Source of the DNA: Salegentibacter maritimus
GTDB taxonomy: Bacteria; Bacteroidota; Bacteroidia; Flavobacteriales; Flavobacteriaceae
Assembly (NCBI RefSeq): GCF_016236915.1
Contig: NZ_JAEHOK010000002.1
Span: 1 to 64,000, forward strand
Length of the DNA stretch: 64,000 nt
Direction of reading: 5' to 3'
Of the stretch, positions 18,980 through 27,791 are shown one piece after another (the stretch's first letter is position 1; each line of letters begins with the position of its first letter). A program made the translations under genes and the position numbers. Under the pieces are notes generated by a model, which saw only the letters and a program-made list of their open reading frames with translations, ran no database searches and was not told where the DNA came from.

Positions 18980-19717
18980 ATGAAGAGAAAATATTCTTAC
19001 ATAGGCCTTTCCCTAACTATTTTGATCTTTGGGATTATTTTTATTCCTAAAATTGTAAGTACCATTGCCGGGGATGAAGTGGTGAAGGCCGATAGGTTAA
19101 ATGTTAAGGGCGCAGACAAGACATCTAATAACAGTAAACCCTTAACTTATATAGAGGTTAACGGTAAAAAGAAAAAAGCACCAGATTTTCAATTGATAAA
19201 TCAGGATGGAGATACCATAACCAATATAGATTACTTGGGGAAGGTATATGTGGCGGAGTTCTTTTTTACTACCTGCCCTACAATTTGCCCAATAATGAAC
19301 CAAAATTTGGTTGAAATTCAGGAAGAATTTAAAAATAAAAATGATTTCGGAATTGCTTCCTTTTCTATAGATCCAAAACATGATACCCCTGAGGTTTTAA
19401 AATCTTATGCAGAAAACTATGGGATAAATCATCCTAATTGGAATTTATTGACCGGCGAAAGAGAAGCTATTTATGGGCTTGCCAATGGTGGTTTTAATAT
19501 TTATGCAGGAGAAAATAGTGAAGTTCCCGGTGGTTTTGCGCATCAGGGCTTGTTTGCCTTGGTAGATAAGGAGGGTTACATTAGATCGCGCCTGGATAGG
19601 TTTGGAAATCCTATAATTTATTATCGTGGATCTGTAGAAAGAAAGAAATCTGTAGTAGAGGGTGAGGAAGAGCCTCAAATTGATATTTTAATCGAAGATA
19701 TTAAAAAGCTATTGTGA
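18980..19717 (+). CDS. Sco family copper chaperone
   Basis: Sco proteins deliver copper to the CuA site of cytochrome c oxidase subunit II in the periplasm. This 245-residue protein has an N-terminal membrane anchor (residues about 8-27) and a thioredoxin-like domain with the copper ligands Cys99 and Cys103 in FTTCPTICP and the conserved His188 in GGFAHQG. The DPKHDTPEVL stretch is also diagnostic. It is 2 bp from the cysteine-free paralogue upstream and overlaps the DUF420 gene downstream by 4 bp (GTGA), so the three are translated together. Confidence 0.95.
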   Translation: MKRKYSYIGLSLTILIFGIIFIPKIVSTIAGDEVVKADRLNVKGADKTSNNSKPLTYIEVNGKKKKAPDFQLINQDGDTITNIDYLGKVYVAEFFFTTCPTICPIMNQNLVEIQEEFKNKNDFGIASFSIDPKHDTPEVLKSYAENYGINHPNWNLLTGEREAIYGLANGGFNIYAGENSEVPGGFAHQGLFALVDKEGYIRSRLDRFGNPIIYYRGSVERKKSVVEGEEEPQIDILIEDIKKLL

Positions 19718-20253
19718 AAAGAACACTAACAAAAGTAGATAAAATCGCAGTACCGGTAATAATTGGTTTATCTATATTGGTCCCAGCCCTGGTACTTGTT
19801 TTAATGTATTTACCTGAACGCTATAATATATTTGGCACCCAGGCAGGCACTTTCCCATTTTTCCATGCGGTATTAAATGGGTCTACCGCCATTCTGTTAA
19901 TGCTGGGGTATTTCTTTATGAATATTAAAGAATATAAGCTACATCGTAATGTTATGATTACTGCTTTTGTGCTTTCAGCTATATTTTTGGTGAGCTATGT
20001 AATCTCAAAAATAAGTAATGATCCTGTCCCGTATGGCGGCGAGGGTATTTTGCGACCTGTCTATTTCTTTATTCTTATTACGCATATTGTACTTTCGGCT
20101 ATTATTGTACCATTAGTACTTTTTACAATGTACAGAGGTTTAACGGGAGAATATGAAAAGCACGCAAAAATTGCCCGATGGACCTTCCCTATATGGCTGT
20201 ATGTAGCAATTACAGGGGTGTTGGTATATATTTTTATGTTTCCCTATTATTAG
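19714..20253 (+). CDS. DUF420 family membrane protein
   Basis: A 179-residue protein with about five membrane helices of the DUF420 (CtaG/CtaM-like) family, often found with oxidase assembly genes. Conserved histidines are seen in FPFFHAVLNGSTA, KLHRNVM and ITHIVLSA, which fit a heme- or copper-related role; in firmicutes a DUF420 relative (CtaM) is needed for aa3 oxidase maturation. It starts with GTG 19714 overlapping the sco stop codon. No terminator with a T tract follows, only a small stem-loop at 20255-20285. Confidence 0.88.
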   Translation: MKRTLTKVDKIAVPVIIGLSILVPALVLVLMYLPERYNIFGTQAGTFPFFHAVLNGSTAILLMLGYFFMNIKEYKLHRNVMITAFVLSAIFLVSYVISKISNDPVPYGGEGILRPVYFFILITHIVLSAIIVPLVLFTMYRGLTGEYEKHAKIARWTFPIWLYVAITGVLVYIFMFPYY

Positions 20254-20254
20254 T

Positions 20255-20285
20255 AGTCTATCTTCTTCTTGAAGAAATTAAGACT
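20255..20285 (+). other. Stem-loop between the DUF420 and small CxxC genes
   Basis: TTCTTC (20263-20268) pairs with GAAGAA (20271-20276), and AGTCT (20255-20259) with AGACT (20281-20285), giving a two-tier hairpin without a following T run. It might protect the upstream mRNA end. Confidence 0.35.
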
Positions 20286-20321
20286 TAACAGCTATACTAA
20301 ACAGTTGTTTGGGAAAATTCT

Positions 20322-20329
20322 TAAATTTG
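20322..20329 (+). promoter_or_regulatory. Likely -7 element for the small CxxC gene
   Basis: TAAATTTG matches TAnnTTTG and ends 19 bp before the ATG at 20348; the -33 part is not convincing. Confidence 0.45.
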
Positions 20330-20347
20330 TAGTCTGAAATTACCATT

Positions 20348-20581
20348 ATGAAACTTAAGTTTTTAATTTTTATCTTCCTGCTAATTCTAGTGCCCGAGCT
20401 GGCCAATGCACAATGTTCTATGTGTCGTGCGGTTCTTGAAAGTGATACCGACCAAAGCGCAGCTAAAGGTATTAATAATGGTATCCTTTACCTCATGGCA
20501 TTTCCATATTTATTGGTTGGTGCTTTAGGTTTCTTTATCTACCGATCTAGAAAAAAGGCTAAGAAAATTCAGAAAGTTTAA
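20348..20581 (+). CDS. Small exported CxxC membrane protein, unknown function
   Basis: A 77-residue protein with a signal peptide (LKFLIFIFLLILVPELANA), then a CSMC motif right at the mature N-terminus, one membrane helix near residues 46-65 and a basic tail (RSRKKAKKIQKV). The two cysteines would face the periplasm and could bind a metal or carry a disulfide. It sits at the end of the oxidase assembly block, after Sco and DUF420, so a copper or heme handling role is a reasonable guess. I do not recognise a named family. Confidence 0.72.
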   Translation: MKLKFLIFIFLLILVPELANAQCSMCRAVLESDTDQSAAKGINNGILYLMAFPYLLVGALGFFIYRSRKKAKKIQKV

Positions 20582-20685
20582 GAAAGCCTAATTTTTTTTC
20601 TTAAAAATATTGTAACTTTTTCATTGTGATAGAGTCTTATTGGTAACGCTTTTTCTAAAAGTTAGTAACCTGTAATTTTATTTCA

Positions 20686-21387
20686 ATGATAGAGATTAGA
20701 GATCTTCATAAGTCTTATAAGATGGGTAGCAGTTCGCTACACGTTTTAAAAGGGATTAATTTTAGCGTTGCCGAAGGAGAACTCGTTTCTATTATGGGGT
20801 CGTCTGGGTCTGGCAAATCTACTTTTCTAAATATTTTAGGGATGTTAGATGAATTAGATGAAGGCTCTTATACCCTGGATGGCGTACCTATTAAAAATCT
20901 TAATGAAAAGATAGCTGCTCGTTACCGTAATAAATTTCTGGGTTTTATTTTCCAGTCATTTAATCTTATTTCTTATAAAAGTGCTTTAGATAATGTGGCT
21001 CTGCCCTTGTATTATCAGGGGATTAATCGGGGCGAGCGCATGGAAAAGGCGATGGCTTATTTGGAAAAGGTGGGTCTTGCTGATTGGAGTGGTCATTTAC
21101 CGAATGAATTGTCTGGAGGTCAAAAACAGCGGGTTGCTATTGCAAGGGCGCTGGCCAGCGATCCAAAGGTGCTTTTAGCCGATGAACCTACCGGGGCATT
21201 AGATTCAAAAACATCTTATGAAGTAATGAACCTAATCCAGGAAATTAACGATGAGGGTCGAACCATACTTGTGGTTACCCACGAGCCCGATATTGCTGCC
21301 ATGACCAAGAGGATCGTTAATTTAAAAGATGGTAAGATAATCCAGGACACCAGGGTTAAACAAATAAGAGCACTGGAAAATGTTTGA
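20686..21387 (+). CDS. ABC transporter ATP-binding protein, MacB/LolD type
   Basis: A 233-residue ATPase that would power a MacB-like mechanotransmission exporter. Walker A is GSSGSGKST (near residue 38), the signature LSGGQKQRVAIARAL and Walker B VLLADEPTGALD are intact, and the H-loop is VVTHEPDIA. It overlaps the first permease gene by 8 bp and is the first gene of a six-gene export operon (two permeases, two adaptors and an outer-membrane TolC protein). Substrate is unknown; such systems move peptides, macrolides or lipids. Confidence 0.94.
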   Translation: MIEIRDLHKSYKMGSSSLHVLKGINFSVAEGELVSIMGSSGSGKSTFLNILGMLDELDEGSYTLDGVPIKNLNEKIAARYRNKFLGFIFQSFNLISYKSALDNVALPLYYQGINRGERMEKAMAYLEKVGLADWSGHLPNELSGGQKQRVAIARALASDPKVLLADEPTGALDSKTSYEVMNLIQEINDEGRTILVVTHEPDIAAMTKRIVNLKDGKIIQDTRVKQIRALENV

Positions 21388-22627
21388 TTTAGAACGTTGG
21401 GAAGAGATTTTTGATACTATTCGTAAAAATAAATTACGAACCTTTTTAACTGGCCTTTCGGTAGCTTCAGGGATTTTTATTCTAGTAATTCTTTTGGGAA
21501 TCGGGGAGGGGATGCGAAACGGTATTTCCCAGGAATTCAAAAGAGATGCTGCTAACATTATTTATGTCTACACAGGTGTTACCTCGAAAGAATACAAGGG
21601 GCTAAATCCCGGTAGGAGAATTCAAATGAAGAATGAAGACTTCAACTATGCCTCATTGAAACATCAGGATGATTTAGAGTATAAATCTTCTATTTTTAGA
21701 ATTTGGAACGGTATAGTTAACTACAGGAAGGAGTCGGGCTCTTATCGGGTAGAAGGGGTTTATCCAGATTATCAATTTCTTGAAAATAGTGGGATGGTAG
21801 AAGGCCGTTTTCTCAATTATAAAGATTATCATAATTATGAGAAAGTTTTAGTGGTAGGCAATAAGGTTAGGAACGATCTTTTTAAAGACAATAAGCAACC
21901 AATAGGGGAGTATATTCAGATTTCAGGTGTAAATTTTAAGGTTATTGGAGTGTATACCGATCCTGGTGGAGAAAGGGAAGAGAGTCGCGTGTTTATGCCA
22001 CTTTCTACCGCACAACGTGTTTTTGGAGGTGCGAATAATATCGCCAATATGGCTTTTACTTTAGAGCCGGAAGAGAGTTTTGAAAAAGCACTTGCTGCTT
22101 CCAGTAGTTTTTCGGCAGATATAGAAAATCAATTAAAAGAAACTCATACCATAGCCCCAGATGACGAAAGTGCTGTTAGTATTAATAACTCCCTGGAAAA
22201 TGCCAAGCGTTTTTACGATTTGATGGATATGATCAAATTTTTCTTTTGGGGGGTGGGGATCTGTACCATAATTGCCGGGGTGGTGGGCGTAAGTAACATT
22301 ATGCTAATTATAGTAAAAGAAAGAACCCGGGAAATAGGGATCAGAAAAGCCCTGGGGGCAGAGCCGCTCTCTATTGTGGGAATGGTTTTGCACGAGTCTA
22401 TTTTTGTAACTGCAATAGCCGGTTTTGTGGGTTTGATAGCCAGTTTGCTATTGCTGGAGTTTGTTGGCCCGCTTATAGAAACTCCCTACATTGCTAATCC
22501 TGCCGTTAATTTTAATGTAGCACTTACCACCGTTTTTATCTTGATACTTGCCGGTGCCATAGCAGGGTTTTTTCCTGCCTGGAGGGCTGCGAGAATTAAA
22601 CCCATTGTAGCACTAAGAGACGAATAG
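21380..22627 (+). CDS. MacB-type ABC transporter permease (first)
   Basis: A 415-residue permease with the MacB/FtsX topology: one N-terminal membrane helix (near 22-42), a large periplasmic MacB_PCD domain (about 45-270), and three C-terminal helices. The conserved cytoplasmic segment KERTREIGIRKALGA and the terminal FFPAWRAARIKPIVALRDE are present. It overlaps the ATPase by 8 bp and is 1 bp from a second permease, so the pair may form a heterodimer, unlike the homodimeric MacB of E. coli. Confidence 0.94.
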   Translation: MFDLERWEEIFDTIRKNKLRTFLTGLSVASGIFILVILLGIGEGMRNGISQEFKRDAANIIYVYTGVTSKEYKGLNPGRRIQMKNEDFNYASLKHQDDLEYKSSIFRIWNGIVNYRKESGSYRVEGVYPDYQFLENSGMVEGRFLNYKDYHNYEKVLVVGNKVRNDLFKDNKQPIGEYIQISGVNFKVIGVYTDPGGEREESRVFMPLSTAQRVFGGANNIANMAFTLEPEESFEKALAASSSFSADIENQLKETHTIAPDDESAVSINNSLENAKRFYDLMDMIKFFFWGVGICTIIAGVVGVSNIMLIIVKERTREIGIRKALGAEPLSIVGMVLHESIFVTAIAGFVGLIASLLLLEFVGPLIETPYIANPAVNFNVALTTVFILILAGAIAGFFPAWRAARIKPIVALRDE

Positions 22628-22628
22628 T

Positions 22629-23894
22629 ATGTTTAGCAGGGATAAATGGAGTGAAATAATTGAAGCATTAAGCTCTAACTGGTTTAGGACTATCCTTACT
22701 GCGTTTGGCGTAATGTGGGGTATCTTTATTCTTGTTATTTTATTGGCGGCAGGAAAGGGACTTGAAAATGGTGTAAAAAAAGGTTTTGGGGGCATAGCTA
22801 CAAATACCATGTTTATGTGGACGCAAACAGCCTCTAAGCCTTATAAAGGTTTGCCTAAAGGAAGAAGGTACAATTTTAAAACAGCAGATGTAGAAGCGCT
22901 TAGAGAGAATGTTCCCGGTCTTAGATTTATTTCTCCAAGAAATCAATTAGGTGGTTTTGGGGGAAATAACAATGTGGTTAGAGGTCTTCAAACCGGTGCT
23001 TTTAATGTCTATGGCGATTATCCTGAGATTATTCAACAGGAGCCCATGGATATTACTTCCGGAAGGTTTATAAACTATTTAGATATTCAGGAGAAGCGTA
23101 AAGTAGCCATTATTGGAGAAGGCGTAAAACGGGAACTTTATGAGAAAGATGAAGAAGTTTTAGGGACTTATCTTAAAATTAATGGAGTAAATTTTATGGT
23201 AATTGGAACCTACAAGAAAAAAGGTGGTGGAGGCGGAAACGTAGAAGAAGCTCAAAAACAGATCTATGTTCCATTTACAGCCTTTTCCCAGGCTTTTAAT
23301 ATGGGAGATACCGTAGGCTGGATGGCGATTACCGCAAATGATGAAAACTCTATTACCAGTTTAAAATCCAGCATTTTAGATCTTATAAAAACCAGGCATT
23401 CAATTCACCCTGAAGATGACAGGGCGGTAGGGAACTTCGATCTATATGAAGAGTTTAATAGGGTAAACGGTTTGTTTTTAGCACTTAAGGCAGTGGCCTA
23501 CTTTGTAGGTATTTTGGTGTTGCTCTCCGGTATAATAGGAATTAGCAATATTATGCTAATTGTAGTGAAAGAGAGAACGAATGAAATTGGAGTGAGACGT
23601 GCTCTTGGTGCCACTCCATGGTCAATAAGGGGGCAAATCTTAATGGAGTCTATTTTTCTGACTATTATTTCGGGAATGGCCGGTATTATTTTCGCTACCG
23701 GAATAATTGCGGGAGTAAATTATGCTTTAAGTGGAATGGATACTTCCGAAATGATGTTTGCAAACCCAAGTGTGGATTTAGGAGTTGTACTTACTGCCCT
23801 TGCTATTTTGGTATGTTCAGGTTTGTTAGCAGGGCTTATTCCGGCTCAAAATGCAATTAAAATAAAGCCTGTAGATGCGTTAAGAACTGAGTAA
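22629..23894 (+). CDS. MacB-type ABC transporter permease (second)
   Basis: A 421-residue paralogue of the preceding permease with the same layout: N-terminal helix, periplasmic MacB_PCD domain, three C-terminal helices. VKERTNEIGVRRALGATPWSI and AQNAIKIKPVDALRTE are the matching cytoplasmic and C-terminal blocks. A glycine stretch (KKKGGGGGNVEE, near residue 198) sits in the periplasmic domain. It is 1 bp from the first permease and 27 bp from the adaptor gene. Confidence 0.94.
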   Translation: MFSRDKWSEIIEALSSNWFRTILTAFGVMWGIFILVILLAAGKGLENGVKKGFGGIATNTMFMWTQTASKPYKGLPKGRRYNFKTADVEALRENVPGLRFISPRNQLGGFGGNNNVVRGLQTGAFNVYGDYPEIIQQEPMDITSGRFINYLDIQEKRKVAIIGEGVKRELYEKDEEVLGTYLKINGVNFMVIGTYKKKGGGGGNVEEAQKQIYVPFTAFSQAFNMGDTVGWMAITANDENSITSLKSSILDLIKTRHSIHPEDDRAVGNFDLYEEFNRVNGLFLALKAVAYFVGILVLLSGIIGISNIMLIVVKERTNEIGVRRALGATPWSIRGQILMESIFLTIISGMAGIIFATGIIAGVNYALSGMDTSEMMFANPSVDLGVVLTALAILVCSGLLAGLIPAQNAIKIKPVDALRTE

Positions 23895-23921
23895 AGAAAA
23901 GAAGATAAATACAATCAAAAA

Positions 23922-25040
23922 ATGAAAAAAACAGTTACCATTTCAATTTTAGTATTGATCGCCGTGGTCTTTGTCGGGGCATTATACTATTTGTTTCAGA
24001 AAAACCAGGAAGATCCCAGGGTTTATGAAACCGAACAGGCTTATGTAGAGACCATTGTTAAAAAAACCGTAGCTACCGGTAATATCGTACCCAAGGAAGA
24101 AGTGCTTATAAAACCTAATATTTCCGGGATTATAGATGAAATATACATTGAGGCCGGAGAAAAGGTGAAAGCTGGAGACCTTATCGCAAAAATAAGGGTT
24201 ATTCCAAATGTAAATTCATTGCAAAGTGCAAAAGATGCGGTAGCTACAGCTAAAATCAATTTAGATAATGAGAAAAAGTCTTTTGAGAGGCAGAAATCCT
24301 TATTTGAAAAAGGTGTGATTTCTCAAAACGATTTCGATAATGCCGAAGCCAACTATAAAAGAATGCAGCAAAATTACCGTTCTGCTCAACAAAACTTTGA
24401 AATTGTACAAACAGGAACTACCAGTGGTATAGGGAGTGCGGCTAATACACTTATACGCTCCACGGTAGACGGAATGGTACTTGACGTTCCTGTAAAAGTA
24501 GGGAACCAGGTAATTGAAAGTAATAATTTTAATGACGGTACTACCCTGGCTACCCTGGCCGATGTGAACGAAATGATTTTTGAGGGGAAAGTTGATGAAA
24601 GCGAAGTAGGTAAAATTAAAGAAGGTTTACCTTTAGAAGTAACAGTAGGTGCTATAGAGAATAAAACTTTTAATGCTGTTTTGGATTATATAGCCCCAAA
24701 AGGTGTAGATGAAAATGGAGCCATTCAGTTTGAGATAAAAGGAACCCTAAATAAAGCCGATACGACTTTTATTAGAGCCGGTTTAAGCGCCAATGCTTCC
24801 ATTATTTTAGATAGGGCAGATGAGGTTTTGGCCATTAAAGAAGCACTTGTTCAATTCGATTCTAAAACTCAGGATCCTTTCGTGGAAGTAGAGACCGGAG
24901 ATCAGCAATTTGAAAGAAGGGATTTGACGTTGGGAATTAGTGATGGGATTCAGGTAGAGGTGAAAGAAGGAATTTCTGAAGACGATAAGATTAAGGTTTG
25001 GAACAAGGTGCAACCCGGACCTGAATTCGCCGGAAAATAG
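23922..25040 (+). CDS. Periplasmic adaptor (HlyD/MacA family), first
   Basis: A 372-residue membrane fusion protein that would link the inner-membrane transporter to the TolC channel. It has an N-terminal membrane anchor (residues about 5-25), two halves of a lipoyl/biotinyl-like domain (EEVLIKPNISGIIDEIYIEAG and the region near LIRSTVDGMVL), a helical hairpin between them (about 105-165) and a beta-barrel domain. It follows the permeases by 27 bp and precedes tolC by 62 bp. Confidence 0.92.
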   Translation: MKKTVTISILVLIAVVFVGALYYLFQKNQEDPRVYETEQAYVETIVKKTVATGNIVPKEEVLIKPNISGIIDEIYIEAGEKVKAGDLIAKIRVIPNVNSLQSAKDAVATAKINLDNEKKSFERQKSLFEKGVISQNDFDNAEANYKRMQQNYRSAQQNFEIVQTGTTSGIGSAANTLIRSTVDGMVLDVPVKVGNQVIESNNFNDGTTLATLADVNEMIFEGKVDESEVGKIKEGLPLEVTVGAIENKTFNAVLDYIAPKGVDENGAIQFEIKGTLNKADTTFIRAGLSANASIILDRADEVLAIKEALVQFDSKTQDPFVEVETGDQQFERRDLTLGISDGIQVEVKEGISEDDKIKVWNKVQPGPEFAGK

Positions 25041-25102
25041 ATTTTTACTTCAAAATGTAACAAGTTAAGAATTTCGCAGACTCATCAACCACAATCCCGA
25101 TT

Positions 25103-26542
25103 ATGAAAAAATATAACTTATTAGTCATACTGTTATTCTCTGGTTTATTTGTAAAAGCTCAGGAAAATAACAAATGGACACTTCAGGAATGCGTAAACTA
25201 CGCATTAGAGAATAATATTTCAGTAAAACAAAGCGAGCTGGATGTAGAACTTGCCGAATTAGGAAAAAAAGATGCGTTTGGTAACTTCCTGCCCAATGTA
25301 AATGCTTCGGCTACCAATTCCTGGAATACAGGGCTTACACAAAATGTAACCACCGGGGTGTTACAAACCCAGACTACCCGAAACTTTTCTGCGGGGATTA
25401 CCGCCAGTCTAAACCTTTTTGACGGGCTAAGAAACTTCAAGCAATTACAACGGGCAAAAATTTCTAAACTGGCCAGCCAGTATGCGCTTGATAAAATGAA
25501 GGACGATATTACCCTTTTTGTTGCAGATGCCTATTTGCAAGTGCTTTTTAATAAACAGAACCTGGAGATTCTTAAAATGCAAAACGAGGTTACCCGTGAG
25601 CAAATGCAGCGCACAGAAGAACTGGTAGAAGCCGGTTCTTTGCCTAAAGGCGATCTTCTTGAAATTGAAGCTACTTTTGCCGATGAGAAACAGCGTATAA
25701 TTGTGGCTCAAAACAATATTAGAATTTCACTTATTAATTTAGCACAAACGCTGCTAATAAAAGATTACGAGAATTTTGATATCGTAGAATCGGGTTACGA
25801 TATTTTTGGAACCGAAATTTTAGACAATCCGGTAGAAGATATAGTAGAGCGGGCCAAAGAAGAAAGATCTGAAATTAAGATTGCAGAAGCTAATAAGGAA
25901 ATAGCCCAAAAAGATGTAGAAATTGCTAAAGGAGCTTACTACCCAAGCGTGGGTGCCTTCTTTAATTATAATACCCGTGAATCTGGTCAGGGAAGAGTTG
26001 TAGGGGCAGAAGTAGATCCCAACGATCCTACTCGTGAAATAGGGGTAGTTGAAAGCACCGGGGATATTGTAGTTGCTCCCAATGTTTTAACTACTATTGG
26101 AAGTCCTTTGCCGTTTTTTGAGCAATTACAGCGCAACGATGGTATAAGTTATGGTGTTCAGGTTAGTGTGCCAATTTTTAATGGCTTAGCTACAAGAAAC
26201 CAGGTTAGAAGAAGCCAGGTAAATGCAAAGCGGGCCGAGTATCAATTAGAGCAGGCCGAATTAGATCTTGAAGCGAATGTGTATCAGGCGTATGTAGATG
26301 CCGAAGGAGCTTTTGAGGCTTATGAAGCTTCTTTGGTTGCAGCAAATGCACAAGAACAGGCTTTTGAATACTCTACACAGCGATTTGATGTAGGGATTTC
26401 TAATGCTTTTGAGTTTAGCCAGGCAAAATTAAGGTATGAAAATGCACAAAGTGAAGTGCTTAGAACCAAATACGATTATATTTTTAAACTAAAAGTACTT
26501 GAACTATATTTTGGAGTACCGGTGACCGATCTTAAATTTTAA
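25103..26542 (+). CDS. TolC family outer-membrane efflux protein
   Basis: A 479-residue outer-membrane channel. A signal peptide (LLVILLFSGLFVKAQ) is followed by the typical first block WTLQECVNYALENN and two similar halves rich in coiled-coil sequence (about 110-240 and 340-470). It would form the trimeric exit duct for the MacB-type transporter. It lies between the two adaptor genes, 3 bp before the second, so both adaptors are likely co-expressed with it. Confidence 0.94.
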   Translation: MKKYNLLVILLFSGLFVKAQENNKWTLQECVNYALENNISVKQSELDVELAELGKKDAFGNFLPNVNASATNSWNTGLTQNVTTGVLQTQTTRNFSAGITASLNLFDGLRNFKQLQRAKISKLASQYALDKMKDDITLFVADAYLQVLFNKQNLEILKMQNEVTREQMQRTEELVEAGSLPKGDLLEIEATFADEKQRIIVAQNNIRISLINLAQTLLIKDYENFDIVESGYDIFGTEILDNPVEDIVERAKEERSEIKIAEANKEIAQKDVEIAKGAYYPSVGAFFNYNTRESGQGRVVGAEVDPNDPTREIGVVESTGDIVVAPNVLTTIGSPLPFFEQLQRNDGISYGVQVSVPIFNGLATRNQVRRSQVNAKRAEYQLEQAELDLEANVYQAYVDAEGAFEAYEASLVAANAQEQAFEYSTQRFDVGISNAFEFSQAKLRYENAQSEVLRTKYDYIFKLKVLELYFGVPVTDLKF

Positions 26543-26545
26543 ATC

Positions 26546-27778
26546 ATGAAAAAAAAGACGCTTTTTATAATTATTGGAATTGCTGTAGCACTTATTCTAT
26601 TGCTAATAGTGGGAAAAAAAGCAGGCTGGTTTGGAAAAACCGGTAATTTTAAAGAAGTAGAGATCACCAAAATAGAGCCTATAGATATTGTAGAAACTGT
26701 ATCGGCTACGGGAAAAATTCAACCTGAGATTGAAGTTAAATTATCTTCGGAAGTTTCGGGTGAAATAATAGAACTTCCTGTGGTAGAAGGTCAGGCTGTA
26801 GAAAAAGGGGATTTATTGGTTAGGGTAAACCCAGACATTTATCAATCTAACGTGAATAGGGCACAGGCAGGCCTTGAAACTTCTCGTGCAAATTATGCCC
26901 AGGCTCAGGCAAGTTTAAAACAAGCGGAAGCAAATTATAACCGGAACAAAAGTCTTTTTGAAAAGGGAGTGATTTCGAAAGCCGAGTGGGATAGGGTTGT
27001 TTCAGAATATGAAGTAGCGAAAGCCAATAAAGAATCGGCCTATTACAATATGCAAAGTACATCGGCTACTGTAAAGGAAGCGCAGGATAACCTGGGGCGT
27101 ACAAATATTTACGCACCTATGAGCGGTACCATTTCAAAATTAGATGCAGAATTGGGTGAAAGGGTTGTTGGGACCCAACAAATGGCGGGTACCGAAATTC
27201 TTAGGGTTGCCAACCTTACCAACATGGAGGTAGAAGTAGACGTAAATGAAAATGATATTGTAAAGGTTGAGGTAGGCGATTCTACTATTGTAGAGGTAGA
27301 TGCTTATTTAGGAGAAGAGTTTAAAGGGATTGTTACCGAAATTTCAAATTCGGCCGATGCTGCACTTACCACCGACCAGGTGACTAATTTTAAAGTGAAA
27401 GTTCGTATTTTAGAGGAATCTTATAAAGAGCTTTTAAAAGAAAAACCTGATAATTATTCTCCTTTTAGACCCGGTATGACCGCTACAGTAGATATTATTA
27501 CCAATAGAAAAGATGCTATTATAGGGGTTCCTATTAGTGCAATTGTAATAAAAAGTGATACTACAAAGACCAAAAGCGAAGAACAAAAATACGAGGCCGT
27601 TTTTCTAAAGGATGGAGAAAAAGCTCAAATAAGAAAGGTTTCTACCGGAATTCAGGATGATAGTAATATTGAAATTACCGAAGGTTTAACCGAAGGAGAA
27701 ACCGTAATTACAGGGCCCTATAATACCGTAACCAAAAGCCTTAAAGAAGGCGATGATGTTGAGGTAATTAAGAAATAA
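26546..27778 (+). CDS. Periplasmic adaptor (HlyD/RND-MFP family), second
   Basis: A 410-residue membrane fusion protein with an N-terminal anchor (residues about 4-22), lipoyl-like halves (EVKLSSEVSGEIIELPVVEG and NIYAPMSGTISKLDAELG), a hairpin between (about 100-170) and a C-terminal barrel and membrane-proximal domain ending GDDVEVIKK. It resembles MacA more than RND adaptors in its partners here, although annotation pipelines may call it an RND adaptor. It is 13 bp from tsaB, which may be co-transcribed. Confidence 0.92.
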   Translation: MKKKTLFIIIGIAVALILLLIVGKKAGWFGKTGNFKEVEITKIEPIDIVETVSATGKIQPEIEVKLSSEVSGEIIELPVVEGQAVEKGDLLVRVNPDIYQSNVNRAQAGLETSRANYAQAQASLKQAEANYNRNKSLFEKGVISKAEWDRVVSEYEVAKANKESAYYNMQSTSATVKEAQDNLGRTNIYAPMSGTISKLDAELGERVVGTQQMAGTEILRVANLTNMEVEVDVNENDIVKVEVGDSTIVEVDAYLGEEFKGIVTEISNSADAALTTDQVTNFKVKVRILEESYKELLKEKPDNYSPFRPGMTATVDIITNRKDAIIGVPISAIVIKSDTTKTKSEEQKYEAVFLKDGEKAQIRKVSTGIQDDSNIEITEGLTEGETVITGPYNTVTKSLKEGDDVEVIKK

Positions 27779-27791
27779 GAAAACATAAAAC

